The position numbers and the translations under genes were made by a program. A stretch of DNA of 64,000 nt from Inonotus obliquus (Eukaryota > Basidiomycota > Agaricomycetes > Hymenochaetales > Hymenochaetaceae). The notes under the pieces are model-generated. The model was not told the origin of the DNA and did no database searches. It saw nothing but the letters and a program-made list of their open reading frames with translations. Positions 33,102 through 45,370 of this stretch are shown in pieces. How positions within the stretch are numbered: position 1 is the stretch's first letter; every line of letters begins with the position of its first letter. The stretch covers positions 1,178,001-1,242,000 of the forward strand of contig JAJHTX010000004.1 in the NCBI GenBank assembly GCA_032164295.1, given 5' to 3'.

Positions 33102-35408
33102 CTAAGCCTGGAGTTCGTCCTCAAGCTTGCGCTTCTTCGGAGCCGGTTCGTCAGAGTCCCCCATAATATCAATCTCCTCGTTCGAATCTCCCTCGTCATT
33201 GATTGTCGAAGGGAGTGTAAGAGAGGCCGCCGGAGGTGAAGAAATGCGTAGAGGTTCAACGGCCTGTATCAATCCCGAAGTTGGAGAGAGCAACTGAGCT
33301 GGCATAGCGGATGAGGCATTGTCGATGGGCGTCGAAGGTAGTCGGGAGCCAGGTTGTCCTGTCTCACTCGAGCGGGGTGCCGCGTTGGCACCCGCCCTGG
33401 AGTCTTCCTTGGTACCACCATCCTTCTTTTTCAACTTATCCTTTTTCTTCTTCCCTTTCGCCTTGACTGCTTCCGCCTTGCGCTTCTCCCTAAGAAAGCG
33501 AACGATGTATGTCTGTAGAATCTCGATCGCCTTCTTTGCTCCGAGAGACTCGAGCTCTTTAAGATGTACGGGTGTAAGAGAAGAGAAAACTGTTGGATTG
33601 AGAACGATGGTGTTGTTCTGAAAGGAAATAGGCGGGGACGACAAGCCTAATATTGATGCCGACTTGCTCGACGGTGTGGAAGTTGATTCGTTTGATGATG
33701 CAGGTCCAATGACAATGGGTATAACATCGGAAGGTACGGAAGGCAAGTTCACTTCCGATGTAGAAGACGAGCGGGGTGGCAAGGAGGTATTGGTATTAGG
33801 ACGAGATTCCTGCTGTAATGAGAAAGGCAAAGGCTCCATCTTTGGCAGTAATGTCGATGTTTGATCGGATGCACGAATTTCAACCACTGGTTCAGTCTTG
33901 ATATGCGGGGACTCAATGATGAACTTCGTCTGTTGAACAGCCGAAGGCAAAGCTGGCGCCATTGCAGAGCCATTAGTGGACGGAGGATGAAAGACATTAC
34001 TAGATGAGCTTGGGTTGGAAGGTAGCAAGGGTGGAGGGAGAGGAGACAACGAATCTCCCTTAACGCTTCGCTTCAGCGGAGGTTCGAGTAGCTTCAGGTT
34101 CTTGGCTTTCTGCTTCTCGCTGATACCGTGAGCTTTTCCCTCTTGGTCTTTGACCATGTGTTCGAAACGTGAATCGACACTCCAAAAAAAGCCTTTCCCT
34201 CTCTCACCCGCGCATCGCTCCATCTTCTTAAATGCCCGGTTTGAAGATAGATTATGTCTTATAGAACTCTGCCGTGTGATAAATGAGAACCAGAAACTAA
34301 GTGAGAAACGGAGGATGCTAACGTACCTCCCATCCGTTACCTTCATTCAGACGATACCATTCATAATTCTCACTAACCCAGCTGCAGATCTCCTGCAAAG
34401 TAGCCTTCCCATTGAGTGCCGAAATGGCACGGTAACATAGTTGTGCGTAAGTGAATTGCGGTCGCGGTGGCATGGCCGCGAGTGTTGGGGGCCGACTGTC
34501 GCCAGGTTTCTTCCGCTTTTTGCTACCCGGTTTCAAGAATGGAGATGGTCCGTTCTTTGCTGGATCCGGATGATGTCCTTCACCATCTTCAGCGGAGGCA
34601 AAATCGACAGGTTTCGACAAGGGGGAGTGAACAGACGAATCGGGCGAGAGAGACGTGACATCGATAGAGGGCGAAAGGTGACGTGTTGTGGAAGTGGGCG
34701 AGCTGGGCGAAGGGGAATCTTCGGGAGCTGGAGGAGGTGGAAGGACAAAGTCGAAGACTCGCGTGGCGATCTGAATTTGGGACCTGTAACGACACACAGT
34801 CAGAATCATATCCAAGCCACATCGACGGCTACGAGGTTGTGGGACGGCAGGCTCTGTACAACAAATGTGATGGAACAATCGCTGTTGATGTCCTTGAGGT
34901 TGTAGTTTGCCCCTGCCTCGTCATTTAATTTTGTGTGCCACCAACCACCAGCTGACAGGTGCCACGACAGCATCTCGTAGAATTAAGGGAAAATGGGGGG
35001 AAGGTGAAAAGTCACTCACCTTGCACCCAAAGGCACCCTGCTACCACTACCTGACCATATCCCATCCACCCATCCACCATTTCTCCCGAGAACGACAAGG
35101 ACGAACCGCTCCTGGTCCTCTTCGTACTCAATTCTTGCGTGCAAGCGAGATACACTCTTAAGAGGGCCCAAGTCAACGTCGACTTGGACCTGATCAGAGG
35201 AGGAGGGGGTTCCTGGTCGAACGGAACGCCGACCGATGGATACGGATATTGTTTGCACGTAGTAGGTAAAGTTTGGGAAGACGAGGCTGAAATACGCGCT
35301 AATCTTGTCCGGTAGTTCCTCTGAGACAGAGTTTGCATCAGGAAGCGGCGCGATTGCAGCTACATGATCCAAAAGATCAATCGGCGATGAAGCGCAGACT
35401 TCCTGCAT
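33102..35408 (-). CDS. Forkhead transcription factor with N-terminal FHA domain
   Basis: Predicted 670 aa from three exons: 35408-35020, 34783-34327 and 34268-33102. Residues 30-150 form an FHA domain (ISVSIGRR, then SRLHARIEY and a Gly-Gly-Trp-x-D-G turn split across the intron). The forkhead winged helix begins at about residue 235 with PQFTYAQLCYRAI, continues ATLQEICSWV and EWYR, and after the intron SSIRHNLSSNRAFKK and GKGFFWSVD. FHA plus forkhead is the layout of yeast Fkh1/Fkh2 and fission yeast Fkh2, which drive G2/M genes. The C-terminal half is Ser/Pro-rich and ends in a Lys-rich segment with a nuclear signal (PKKRKLEDE). The intron in the FHA domain is 236 bases, the longest seen here. 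Confidence 0.92.
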
Positions 35409-35595
35409 GGTGGTCTGTAATAGACAGAGAGCTTTGAGGGGCGAGATGATAGTTGTTGAAGAGAGCGGAGAGTGTTGTGGGATGTGACGCACCCTTACGG
35501 TAAGCAGCCGCACGTGCTCTCTTCGATCTACCCTCACGCTCTTCCGTCCCGTACCCGTTATCTACCATTCATACTTACCTCAACAGGCTATCCAG

Positions 35596-37499
35596 ATGTC
35601 TTCAGATGATCTAAAGCCTTTTGTATCGAGAAATTTACAAGTCCTTTTCGAATCAGGGGCTATTAGCACTCCCCTATCAGCTTTCCAACTACTTGCTAAA
35701 CTCATTTCACTTCCCCCAGTTTCTGGTACAAGTCCTACTTTACGTCTCACAGACACAAGAAAGCTTGAGTCAATCCTCGAGGACCTATCTGTCAATTGGG
35801 ATGCCGGCTCTATTTCGGTCGCTAGAGATGGCATTGGCCTAACTATCGTTCAAATCAGCCTCTCCACCAACCAGACTGCGCTGATACACAGCAAGAAGCG
35901 AAAAAGACTCATCGATGAGGATGCAGATTCCGCAGAGGAAGAGGAGGCTCTCAAGAGCGCGGTCTCCCTGAAGTCAAAATCCTCCGCGTTGACGTCGTTG
36001 AATACCTTAACCAAGGACTTGCAAGAGATTTACGCCTTCCTTCAACGTGGTACGGCCCGTCAGAAGCTTTTGTGTGAACAAGTATGTACAATTGTCCTTT
36101 TTTCATATTCCCGTGGTATTCATTCACCTTGCAGCATCAGTCGGATGATCCGTTCGAGCCTATTTGTCCTCACATAACGAAGGACGAGTGTGCGAAAGCA
36201 CGCGCAGGAGACCAGAGGCAGAGAACTATGTCAATTCCATCGATATGCTCCCGTGTACATTTCCGTCCACTTATCCGTGCGCATACTGATATCACGCTTG
36301 GTCACTGCTCTTATCTAAACACATGTTACTCCGAACCGACCTATGCACAGTCTCCGTCAATACCGCCATTCCCCTCCGCAAATGCTTCTCGTGCGCAAGG
36401 AAATATCACGCTTCCAAGCGGATTAGGTGCAGGAGGGCGGGGAAAGGAGAAAGCCCCTTGTCGATACTTACATTTTGAGGTTGACTGGGATGAGGGAGAT
36501 GGGGAGTCACCCGTGAAGAATGCTAAGCCGAAGAAGAGGCGGCACAAACTGGGCATTGGCCTAGGACCTGCGGGAAGAGAAGTTGATTTGGTAGGAATTC
36601 ATGCTTCTTGAACTCTATATTCCCGTGCTTATTTAACACAGCTCCCACCTCAATGGATAAACTGTGACCTCCGTCGTTTCGATTATTCGATACTAGGCAA
36701 GTTCCATGTTATCATGGCTGATCCTCCATGGGACATCCACATGAGCGTAAGAAACCTCACAATTACTATTTGTATTCTGTTGTTTGACTTGATGCTTTAG
36801 TTACCATACGGAACAATGACGGATGATGAAATGAAGAAAACACCAATACCAATGCTCCAAGATGAGGGACTCCTCTTCCTTTGGGTAACCGGCCGAGCAA
36901 TGGAAATGGGTAGAGAGTGTATGCGAGTATGGGGTTATTCTAGAGTGGACGAAGTAGTCTGGGTAAAGACCAACCAAGTCAGCAATATTTCTTCTTCCCC
37001 TTTACCTTCAACTCTTATCTCGTATTTTCTTATTTTGTGATCAGCTTCAACGCGTCATACGAACTGGACGAACAGGTCACTGGCTCAACCACACTAAAGA
37101 ACACATGCTCGTCGGGGTCAAAAACAACTGGGACTCACACGGAAACCTCAAATTCCCTGCATGGTGTAACCGCGGTCTAGACACCGACGTCATCGTCTCA
37201 GAAGTCCGTGAAACGTCTCGAAAACCTGATGAAGTGTATGGATTAATAGAGAGAATGTGTCCTGGTGGAAGAAAAGTGGAAATTTTTGGAAGAAGGCATA
37301 ATGCGAGGCCTGGGTGGTTGACTCTGGGTAATCAACTTGGGTCTGATCAGGTTTATGAGGAGGAGTTGAGGGAGAGGATTAAGGCGAGGTGAGTTGAATG
37401 GACTTAACTTTGCCGAACATTGTTTGATTGACTTGAGGTAGGTATCCTGAGAGATTAAGTGGCATGACACCTTCGCATTTTGTCCACCGGCAGGGTTGA
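35596..37499 (+). CDS. IME4: mRNA N6-adenosine methyltransferase, IME4/METTL3 type
   Basis: Catalytic subunit of the m6A writer, which methylates adenosine in mRNA using SAM and in yeast drives meiosis. Predicted 541 aa from six exons: 35596-36081, 36135-36590, 36642-36746, 36801-36977, 37045-37388 and 37442-37499. The MT-A70 domain holds the catalytic motif DPPW ([14 protein letters not shown]), then [58 protein letters not shown] and [13 protein letters not shown]. Upstream, GHCSYLNTC and [11 protein letters not shown] correspond to the Cys/His-rich segment before the domain in METTL3, interrupted by a low-complexity insert of about 45 residues. The N-terminal 160 residues are poorly conserved. 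The start lies 187 bases from the forkhead gene on the other strand. Confidence 0.95.
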
Positions 37500-38059
37500 C
37501 TACGCTCAGCAACACACACCTCCGTCCTCTCGCCGAATAGACTCACCGATCTCCGAACTCTGTGATGATTTAAGGAAATTCTATACAGTATTGCTCAGCA
37601 CCTCCGTAAACGATACTCATTTGTACCTTTTGCCTGGGCAGCAAGTTGCGAGCAGAGCTCAGCAGCAACGGGCCGGTCTTCTCAGATTAGTGTTAAAATG
37701 CTTCAGAACAGTGAGCAGACGCGCAACTGTCGGATGATTGCCGGGTATACATGGACTTAGAATGGAGTTTCAGACTGGAAAGAGGCAATTTATGTCGTAG
37801 GGATGGAAGGGGAGCTACAATTACGAAAGCCTCATAGGCTACGTTCATGAGCCAGGACGTTCGAATTTAAGGTTGCATGTCAGTAAGTTGACTTGCCAAA
37901 CAACATAGTAACGCAGAATACCAATAACATTACTATTCAGAAGAATAGGAATATCCAAGACAACATTAAGCGCAGGTTACTGGTGATACGCTTCCAAATC
38001 AACAAACCGGGCAACAATCCTGTCACGAAACGGAAATCTGAGAAAGGCACAACTGATAA
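37500..38059. other. Intergenic gap between convergent genes
   Basis: The 560 bases between the IME4 and acyl-CoA ligase stop codons hold no gene or repeat that I can recognise. Confidence 0.5.
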
Positions 38060-40361
38060 TCATAGTTTTGCCTTAGTTAACCCAGAAGAAGCAGATGCCG
38101 CCTCAATCGCTTCATATTCCTTCTTCGCTAGTTCCCTCAATTCACGTCGAAGAATCTTTCCAGATGCACTAAAAGGAGATAGAAAACTTTAGTTAGTATA
38201 CCCGACACCCTCTATCCAATTGAAGTGAGTCCTCTACCTCTTAGGAATAGCCTCAATAACAACAACACCACCTCGCAAGTACTTATGCCGCGCAACACGG
38301 CCTTCTATCCACTTCTGTACGGATACTGCGAATGCTTGTCTCTCCTTTTCGTCTTCCGGGAGACCTTTGGCGTGTACGACGTATGCCCTATTGATTCCAT
38401 ATGAGCAAACTCCAACACAGTGATATAAGTAAAAGACTTGCCGAGGAAGCTCAGTTGCCTCAGTATGGGAGGTAACACCAACGACGCCTGCATCAGCGAT
38501 ATCCGGATGTTGCAAGAGAACTGCTTCCAGTTCCGCAGGAGGAACTGTATTTGTCTTCGTCAGAATGCGTCATTTGGAAACTGTGTCCTATCCTGCTAAC
38601 CTTGAGAACCCTATATATAAACACACGATTAGTCATTATTCCGGTCTGAAAGACGACCGCCTTACCTTATACTTGATGAGCTCCTTCTTTCTATCAACAA
38701 TATAATAATACCCTTCGTTATCAACGATCGCAACGTCACCCGTCTTGAAGAATCCTTCAGGTGTAATAGAATCTCTTGTCGCGTCTGGCTTATTCAAGTA
38801 CCCTTTCATAATTGTCGGCCCACGCAACCAAAGCTCCCCTGGCTCTCCTTCCTTCGCGTCTTCTCCGTCATCTGACACAATTCTTGCTTCGAGGTTGGGT
38901 AGGAGGAGACCGATTGAACCTATCTTACGTTCCGCGTCGACTTGAGGGAGCAGGTGAGAATTTGGTGATGTTTCAGTGAGGCCATAGCCCTGTGAATAGG
39001 GAAAAAAATTGATACTGGAGCGACCACAAGAATTGACAGTAGCTTACTTGAACAATTGTGACTTCGGCACCTCGTGACCGCAGTCGATTAACAACTGCTT
39101 TGGTGAGGCTAGCTCCGAGAGGTGCAGCTCCAGAAACAAGCCGTCTCAGTGATTTCAGGTTGTATTGGTCCACGACTGGATCATAGAGTCAATGTAATGC
39201 GGGTATACTCGACGGAGGGTAGCGGTACTAACCAGGATGGCGAGAAAGTAGCACGAGAATTGGCGGAACCACAAAGACAAAGGTTATCTTGAATTTCTCG
39301 ATGATTTTACAGAATGCGACCGGTTCGAAGCGAGGCATGACGACCACAGGAACACAGTTCAAAAGACAGACTTGGAGTAGATTTAAAATTCCTGTTATTT
39401 AATTAGAAATCCATTTCCCAATCCAAGTTGCATCTCAACACACCGTAAATATGGAAAAAAGGCAGGACTCCGATCGTTATGTCCACACCGTGTACCAAAG
39501 GAAAGGAACCCCCGACCATGTTCATGCACGAAACCAGATTCTTGTGTGTTGTCTGAATATACACTTATCAGTGAGACCAAGGTTAATGTCCAATTCGAAA
39601 TCAATGACCTCCACTCCTTTCGGCTGTCCTGTCGTACCGGACGAATAACACAGAAGTGTTGTCTCGTTAGCAAGCGGACCGTCAAATTTCTCTTCGACTT
39701 CTAGGCGTCCTGTTCCAAGGAGATCCTCCATTTGAACAAAGCCTTTTGGTCCTTTGTCTTTCAGGCCCCACCCTGCAACTATAATCTTTTGCCTTGCTCT
39801 TTTCGCGTCCACTTTCAGTAGCTCAAACATTTTGAGTACGACGGGCAGAAGAGCGGGGTATGTAATGACAACGCGCGCACCACTATCTTGATAGTCAATG
39901 CATGGACAAGTGCACAATAGTCAAATACGCACCTGTCTTGATATTGGTAAGCCAGCTCCGAAGGCATATACGCAGCATTTGCAAGACTAGCTTTCAAACC
40001 CGCTGCAAACGCCGCATAGAAGACGATAGGATACGCAACAGTGTTCGGGCTATTCATAGTGGAACGTTGTTAGCCCGGAATTCATTGAGCATCCATTAGA
40101 AACACACCTGAATACGAGCACAGTATCACCCCGGACGAGCTTTGGTCCACCAAAATTGGTGTTAAGAGTATAACGCAAGCCATGAGCAAGTTCGAGCGAC
40201 TTTGTTCGAAGATCACCTCGGGTAAGGACAAGGCCAGTATCTGAGTCGATGAACGCAGCGCTTTCAGGGAACTTGTCTACTTTGGGGAAGAGATGCGAAA
40301 AGACTGAGCAGTCAGGAATGTCGATTTTTGGATGAACAGATTTATATATTCTCGTAGACAT
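38060..40361 (-). CDS. 4-coumarate:CoA ligase-like acyl-CoA synthetase with peroxisomal signal
   Basis: Adenylates a carboxylic acid and transfers it to CoA. Predicted 578 aa from eleven exons: 40361-40108, 40049-39933, 39882-39609, 39552-39444, 39391-39233, 39175-39048, 38989-38666, 38610-38601, 38544-38442, 38387-38238 and 38168-38060. The AMP-binding signature SSGTTGQPKGV, then LPFFHIYG, SGAAPLG, GYGLTETSP, ELWLRGPTIMKGYLN, KTGDVA, DRKKELIKYKG and the catalytic Lys motif SGKILRREL all occur in order. The last three residues, AKL, form a PTS1 peroxisomal signal. One exon is only ten bases and rebuilds the conserved GSQVPPAELE. The ninth intron starts GC rather than GT (GCAAGT). The substrate may be a phenylpropanoid or a medium/long-chain acid. 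Confidence 0.93.
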
Positions 40362-40736
40362 CGTCAAGCTTCTGTGGGTGGAAATGGGAGTAAGAGGAAG
40401 AAAAGAGGGACCTGACCGGTTGTCGGTAATAAATAAGGACTAGCTTTTGAACACATGAATTCATGGTCATTGGTCATGAGAACGCGCCGGCACTGGTTTG
40501 ATTTTTCACGCTCTTGATTTTTCTCCCGCTAACCCTGACTATTCTTGGATTGATGATATAAGATTGGTTCCGCCTTTGTTGTGGCAGCTTCTGTCATAAG
40601 CAGCCACCGTCGCACAGATGGACGTCTAATCTTATCTTATCTCCCTTCCATTTCTGTTTGTACACACACGTTGCGAAGAAATACTTCCAAGAGGAGCCAA
40701 TATATATATACTTTAAGACAAAAGCCACTTTCTTTC

Positions 40737-42137
40737 TTATCTATCGTCCGAGCTCACGGACATAGATGAATCCGAAGACGCGGACCGGCTCCTTTGGCGG
40801 CGTTGCGGAGGGGGTGAACGCGATATGCTCTCGCTCGCGACGCGTTTACGTCCACGGGGGCTTGATCTGTCATATGGGCGGGCCCTCGATCTCGAAGTGG
40901 ACATGGACCTCGCCCTAGACACCGGTGACTCGGATCTGGTTCTCGAACGCGAAAGGCGTCCTCGGAAACGGTTCGTTGCGGGAGAACGAGAGCGCGAAGG
41001 ACTCGGACTACGGCTGTCGCCGCGACGAGGTGGTCCACGACTGTCTGAGCGACCTCTTGGGCCCGCACGGCGTGGTGGTGAATACGAACGAGATGACAAG
41101 CTGGAGCGCGAATCGGCCCGGCCTCGACGGATGGGCGGCGAAGGCGAGCGTGAGATAGGTCGTCCGCGACGAGCCGGTGGTGAAGGGCTGCGCGAGTAAG
41201 ACCTTTGACGGACAGGTGACAAAGAACGGCGGCGGGAGCGAGTTTCATCCCGTGGAGGTGGTCCGCGCCGCGGAGGGCTTCTGCTCCTGCTTGAGCGGCG
41301 GTGAAAATCCCTGCCTTCCCCGCGAACGGGGCCAGAAGGCGGAGGCATGCGGTCTCTGTCTCTGTCACGGATATCCCGATTGCGCTCGCGATCGCGGAAC
41401 TCTCTTGCACGTTGCTCTTGAAGCTGACGCACTCTGTCTTCTTCACGGCGACGAAGGCGATCACGTTCCTTGCGTTCTGATTCCCATTTTGCCTTTTGCG
41501 ATTCATAACGTGCACGCTCCTCTTCGCGGCGTCGTTCGCGCTCTTCACGCTCTTGCAAACGCTTGATGCGGTTTTCTTCTTGTTTCTCCCGATCAAAGGC
41601 ATCACCCTCGGAGTAATCCTGACGCGTGCCGAGCGCACGAGCCATCTTTTCAAGTTCATTCTTCTTCGCTGCTGCAAGCGCATGGGTGTCAGAGGCCTTC
41701 AGAGCCTTGACGTTTTTCGTAGCAGAATTATCGAGAGAGGCGAGTAACTTCTGGCGTAAAGCGTCGACTTCTTTCTCAATCTCGTCTTCATCTGCTCTAT
41801 ATTATAATCAGTATTCTTATCGGTCTTGCTCTGTGGCGGTGGCCAGACGTACTCTTCATCCTCCAGCTTAAGCCTTAACTCCAAGCACTTCACTTCAACC
41901 TGACGTTTTCTTTCATGTTCAAGAATACCCGCATCCGGTTCACGGTGTTTTGGCGGTGCCACGTCCCACGCAGCAGCCCTGTCCTCAGCGGTTTCATGTC
42001 GCCGCAAAGTGGAAAGGTTGCGCATAACATAGCCATTGGTCCCACTTTGAAATACGGATCAACGTCTGCATTTTTTGTCAATAAACAAGCGGAGCATACC
42101 TTCCACGGGGAGTCGTGAGTCCAATCCCATTATACAT
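40737..42137 (-). CDS. CWC21: Pre-mRNA splicing factor Cwc21/SRRM2-like, with RS domain
   Basis: Spliceosome component that contacts the catalytic centre near Prp8 and Snu114. Predicted 429 aa from three exons: 42137-42100, 42044-41853 and 41796-40737. The N-terminus MYNGIGLTTPRGSGTNGYV, followed by MRNLSTLR, is the highly conserved Cwc21 start, and an intron divides it. The cwf21 domain follows with CLELRLKLEDE and DEDEIEKEVDALRQKLL. A charged coiled coil (REERERRREEERARYE) leads into an RS domain of about 180 residues full of R-S, S-P and R-D dipeptides. Yeast Cwc21 lacks this tail, whereas metazoan SRRM2 and other fungi have it. Confidence 0.93.
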
Positions 42138-42349
42138 GATTACTGTTACGGTCTCCTTTGAAACGAGCTGGACGGTGTTAATATGCCACGAACGAGTGGT
42201 GCTTGTCAATGTGACGGAGAAGAAGAGAGGGCGACACGCTGACCTGACGATGTATCATCTGTGCTTGCACGTGACCCGAATAGGGACGCTTTGGCAGGCA
42301 CACATTTATTAAATTCCTCTCTGACCCACTACTCTTAACAAATGTGAAG

Positions 42350-44059
42350 ATGTCGGAGAAAGCGATGATTATCGCTGCACTACAGGCAAACAAAGAGCAC
42401 CAGAGGGCTCTCAAATTGTACATAGAGCGTCTTGAAACCGAACTCAAGTCGGTGGACCGGATGGTGGTCAGCCCAATTTTCTCATCTCACCTCTCGTTTC
42501 TCTAACGCGTCTTAACCAAGGAAGACCTAGACTCTGGAGACGAGACAGAGGATGTATCAGGGAGTGGCTTAATCTATGTTGAGGGCGCTATTAAACCGCT
42601 GTCGGTGGTGTTACCGAGGGCGCTGCTGTCTGAGGATTCGCCCTTCTTCGCGGACGCACAGTGGAAGAAACGATACGATGAGATTACCGCAATCAACCAA
42701 AGTAAGATAATCACAATATATGACGATGTAATTGGATTGATCCCTCTCTGCTTAGTGAAGGCTAAAGAGCATGATGTATTAAAGGAGGCAGTCCGATCGG
42801 AGAATATGAGAATGCAGTCGCTAGATGCACAGAATCGGTGAGCTTCATGCTCAAATTTGTGTTACCAGTAAGTCACCAGTTGCTCAACTACTTTTACACG
42901 TGGCTATACAGCAACCAGCCGATCGACGTCAGAGCATTCCCTCCTGATCACTTTGAAGAGAATGCAGAGGGACTCGATTGGAGGCGCGTTTCCGCCAAGG
43001 TATTGGCTTCCTCACCCCCTCTCAATTGCCACTAAACGTCGTGCTCCAACTGGTCAGATGAGTTCCTTGCTCCACAGTTCCACATCGCGAACGCCTAAAG
43101 AATGCGAAATTCGCTGGCTTGGTTATCTCCACCCGTCCATAAACAACAGCCCTTGGACTCCAGAAGAAACGCAGAGACTGAGAGATATTCTCGACGAAGA
43201 AGGCGCAGATGAACCAACAAGGAACTGGCTGGATATTGCAAAGAGACTGGGGGTGAATCCTCTTTTGCAACCTCTTTCAACCCCATCTGAGAACTTGTTA
43301 GACACATCGAACACCTATCGATTGTATGCGCCATGGTGTGATACGAAAAGTACACACATGGTCATGCGAAGCAGACAGAAGACTTCGGGAAGCCGTCGAG
43401 CTATACGGACAAAATAATTGGCAGTTAGGTTCGTCCATTTGGCTCTTCTCTTACCTCATCTCTACTCATGACGTGCAGTCGCCATGACAGTATCCGAGGA
43501 CGCAACAGCCCACCAATGTCAAAAACGCTATCTCGACTCCCTAGATCCATCCATCAAACTCGGGCCCTGGACAACCGAGGAAGACGATCAACTTCGATGC
43601 GCAATAATCGCATTCGCCGGAGAATCCGCTCTCGGTGAAGACAGCAAACCGCCGGGGAGGCAGGGGATCCCGTGGCAGGATGTAGCCCTATTTGTTCCGG
43701 GAAGGACGAATAATCAGTGTAGAGAACATCAGGATCATCTAGTCAAGGCAAAGAGGAAGGGAGCACAGGGGAAGAAGAGCAAACCGTCAGTGAGAGAGAA
43801 AGGCAAGAGGAAGACGGCAAGGCTGGACGATGAGGAGGTGGATGAGGAGACGGAAGAAGCTGGGTCCGACGAGTCTGCGGGTGTTGCAGGAGATGATACA
43901 ACTACGAAAGGAGAAGGGAAAGGTACACCATGGGCAACTTTCGACCGTCCTTTGAAGAAAAACACGCGGGGAGCCAAAGCTCGAACAGAGACTTCCAATA
44001 AGAAGAGAGGAACACCAGTCCCGAGAGCAAAGGAGCCAGAGACGGACTTGGGGACATAA
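42350..44059 (+). CDS. Myb/SANT-repeat protein, similar to SNAPc subunit 4 or c-Myb type regulators
   Basis: Predicted 455 aa from seven exons: 42350-42463, 42521-42701, 42756-42837, 42912-42999, 43058-43252, 43302-43428 and 43479-44059. After a short coiled coil come at least three Myb-like repeats: around residues 165-215 (RTPKECEIRWLGYLHP, then SPWTPEETQRLRDI), 220-275 (RTPIDCMRHGV, then TWSCEADRRLREAVELYGQNNWQLV) and 280-350 (AHQCQKRYLDSLDP, GPWTTEEDDQLR, RTNNQCREHQ). The C-terminus is Lys/Glu-rich and probably nuclear. The three-repeat layout resembles SNAPC4 and fungal Myb regulators. The start of exon 5 is the least certain border. Head to head with Cwc21, 213 bases apart. Confidence 0.85.
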
Positions 44060-45370
44060 GAAAATGTTATGCAACCCAGCGCATCATGAATTACGAATCC
44101 GCGCCGAAATCGCGTCTACTCCCCGCCCTCTACGACAACTAGAGATAATACAACCCGCCTCTGTGCCAGTCACTACTGTAAATGTCCAAGCATTTCTTGG
44201 TTTCTCATAAATAGAAGAAACGAATCAGTACAAAGCCAGTCAACACCGTTCGCTCCTTGCACCCTTACCAATATCCAAACACGAACTATAGTCAACCCGG
44301 ATACCCGGACCGAATTACCTTTAGCCGCGGCGGAACGCTCTCCGTCCCCATTACGAGCAAGGAGAGATGATGGGTATGCTTTTTCAGGTAGGAGGAGCGT
44401 GCGACAAGGAAGTGTGTATATTTCTATCAGTTCTCAAGTTCTCATGGGGGTATGGTAGTAGTTGGTGCATGGTCAGCGAATTATACCCTGCGAGACTCAT
44501 TGGAATGACAAGCCTTGGGTTTGTGCCCAAAAGACGTGTCGCTGTTCCAATGAACATCCTCCAATCCTTGCTCCAGTATCAGCAGCATTGCACCTCTGGC
44601 TCAAGGTTAGCCTGGCTGTGATCTTAGTCAAATAAGTTGTATTTGGGTCAAGAGTATATGTACAGAGCAACCGAAAACTTATTGCATTGAGTAAAAAGCA
44701 CAGACTGAGGTGAATGGTAGGGTTCCGAGGCGACCTGAATCTTCAACTTGAATACTGACCACCCACCAGCACTTTCGCTCCTCGACCTCAACTATTGTTT
44801 ACCCGCCATACTATGCGACCTCGTCCATTCCCAATCCTGCCGGAACCTCTTAGATTTAGATGGGTGTTCATTCCGGAACAAAGTGAAGTTTGCTCCGTAA
44901 CCCCCGTCTCACTCCACCTCTCGCTCACTGACGAAGCGGATTCTCACCAATATTCCCAGATAAAATGATGAAGGGAATGGGGTAAATTGACAGTGGACGA
45001 ATTACTACCGCAAGTACAAAGTTGAAGGTGAGTAAGATTTCTCGACGACTTCCTATCCAGGCCTTCAGCAGAAAGGCGGACGCGATGTGTCCAGTGCCCG
45101 AGTCTCGGTTTACTCGGGTCCTCAAGTCGAAAGGCTTGCAGCCTTGACGGCAAAGAATCGGTCTATAAGTGGTCCGACTTGCCCATCGTTCCCTTGAGTC
45201 AGTTCGAAGCTTCTGGATGAGAAGATAGAGGCTCTGGTCAACCTAGCTCTTCAGAGTGTGAACTCATCCTGTGCTCTGCACGGTTCGTCTATAGACAATT
45301 CAGGTTATTTTTTCAATAGAGTAACGCTTCAAGAAGTACTGCCAACGAACACCTAACCACTATCGCACAG
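44060..45370. other. Intergenic interval
   Basis: About 1.3 kb between two convergent genes. Apart from the possible transporter fragment at 44367-44530 I see no gene, repeat or RNA here. Confidence 0.45.
44367..44530 (+). pseudogene. Possible fragment of a sugar-transporter (MFS) gene
   Basis: A short frame reads WGYGSSWCMVSELYPARL, which resembles the GPxPWxYxSEIFPxRxR block before helix 11 of fungal sugar porters, followed by G-M-T-S. The frame stops soon after, and nothing upstream continues the domain. It may be a relic or a chance match. Confidence 0.25.

Noticed and set aside
41177..41566. Long frames on the plus strand and in the other minus frame across the Cwc21 RS domain
   Set aside because: They are shadows of the Arg/Ser-rich coding sequence; base bias keeps other frames open by chance.
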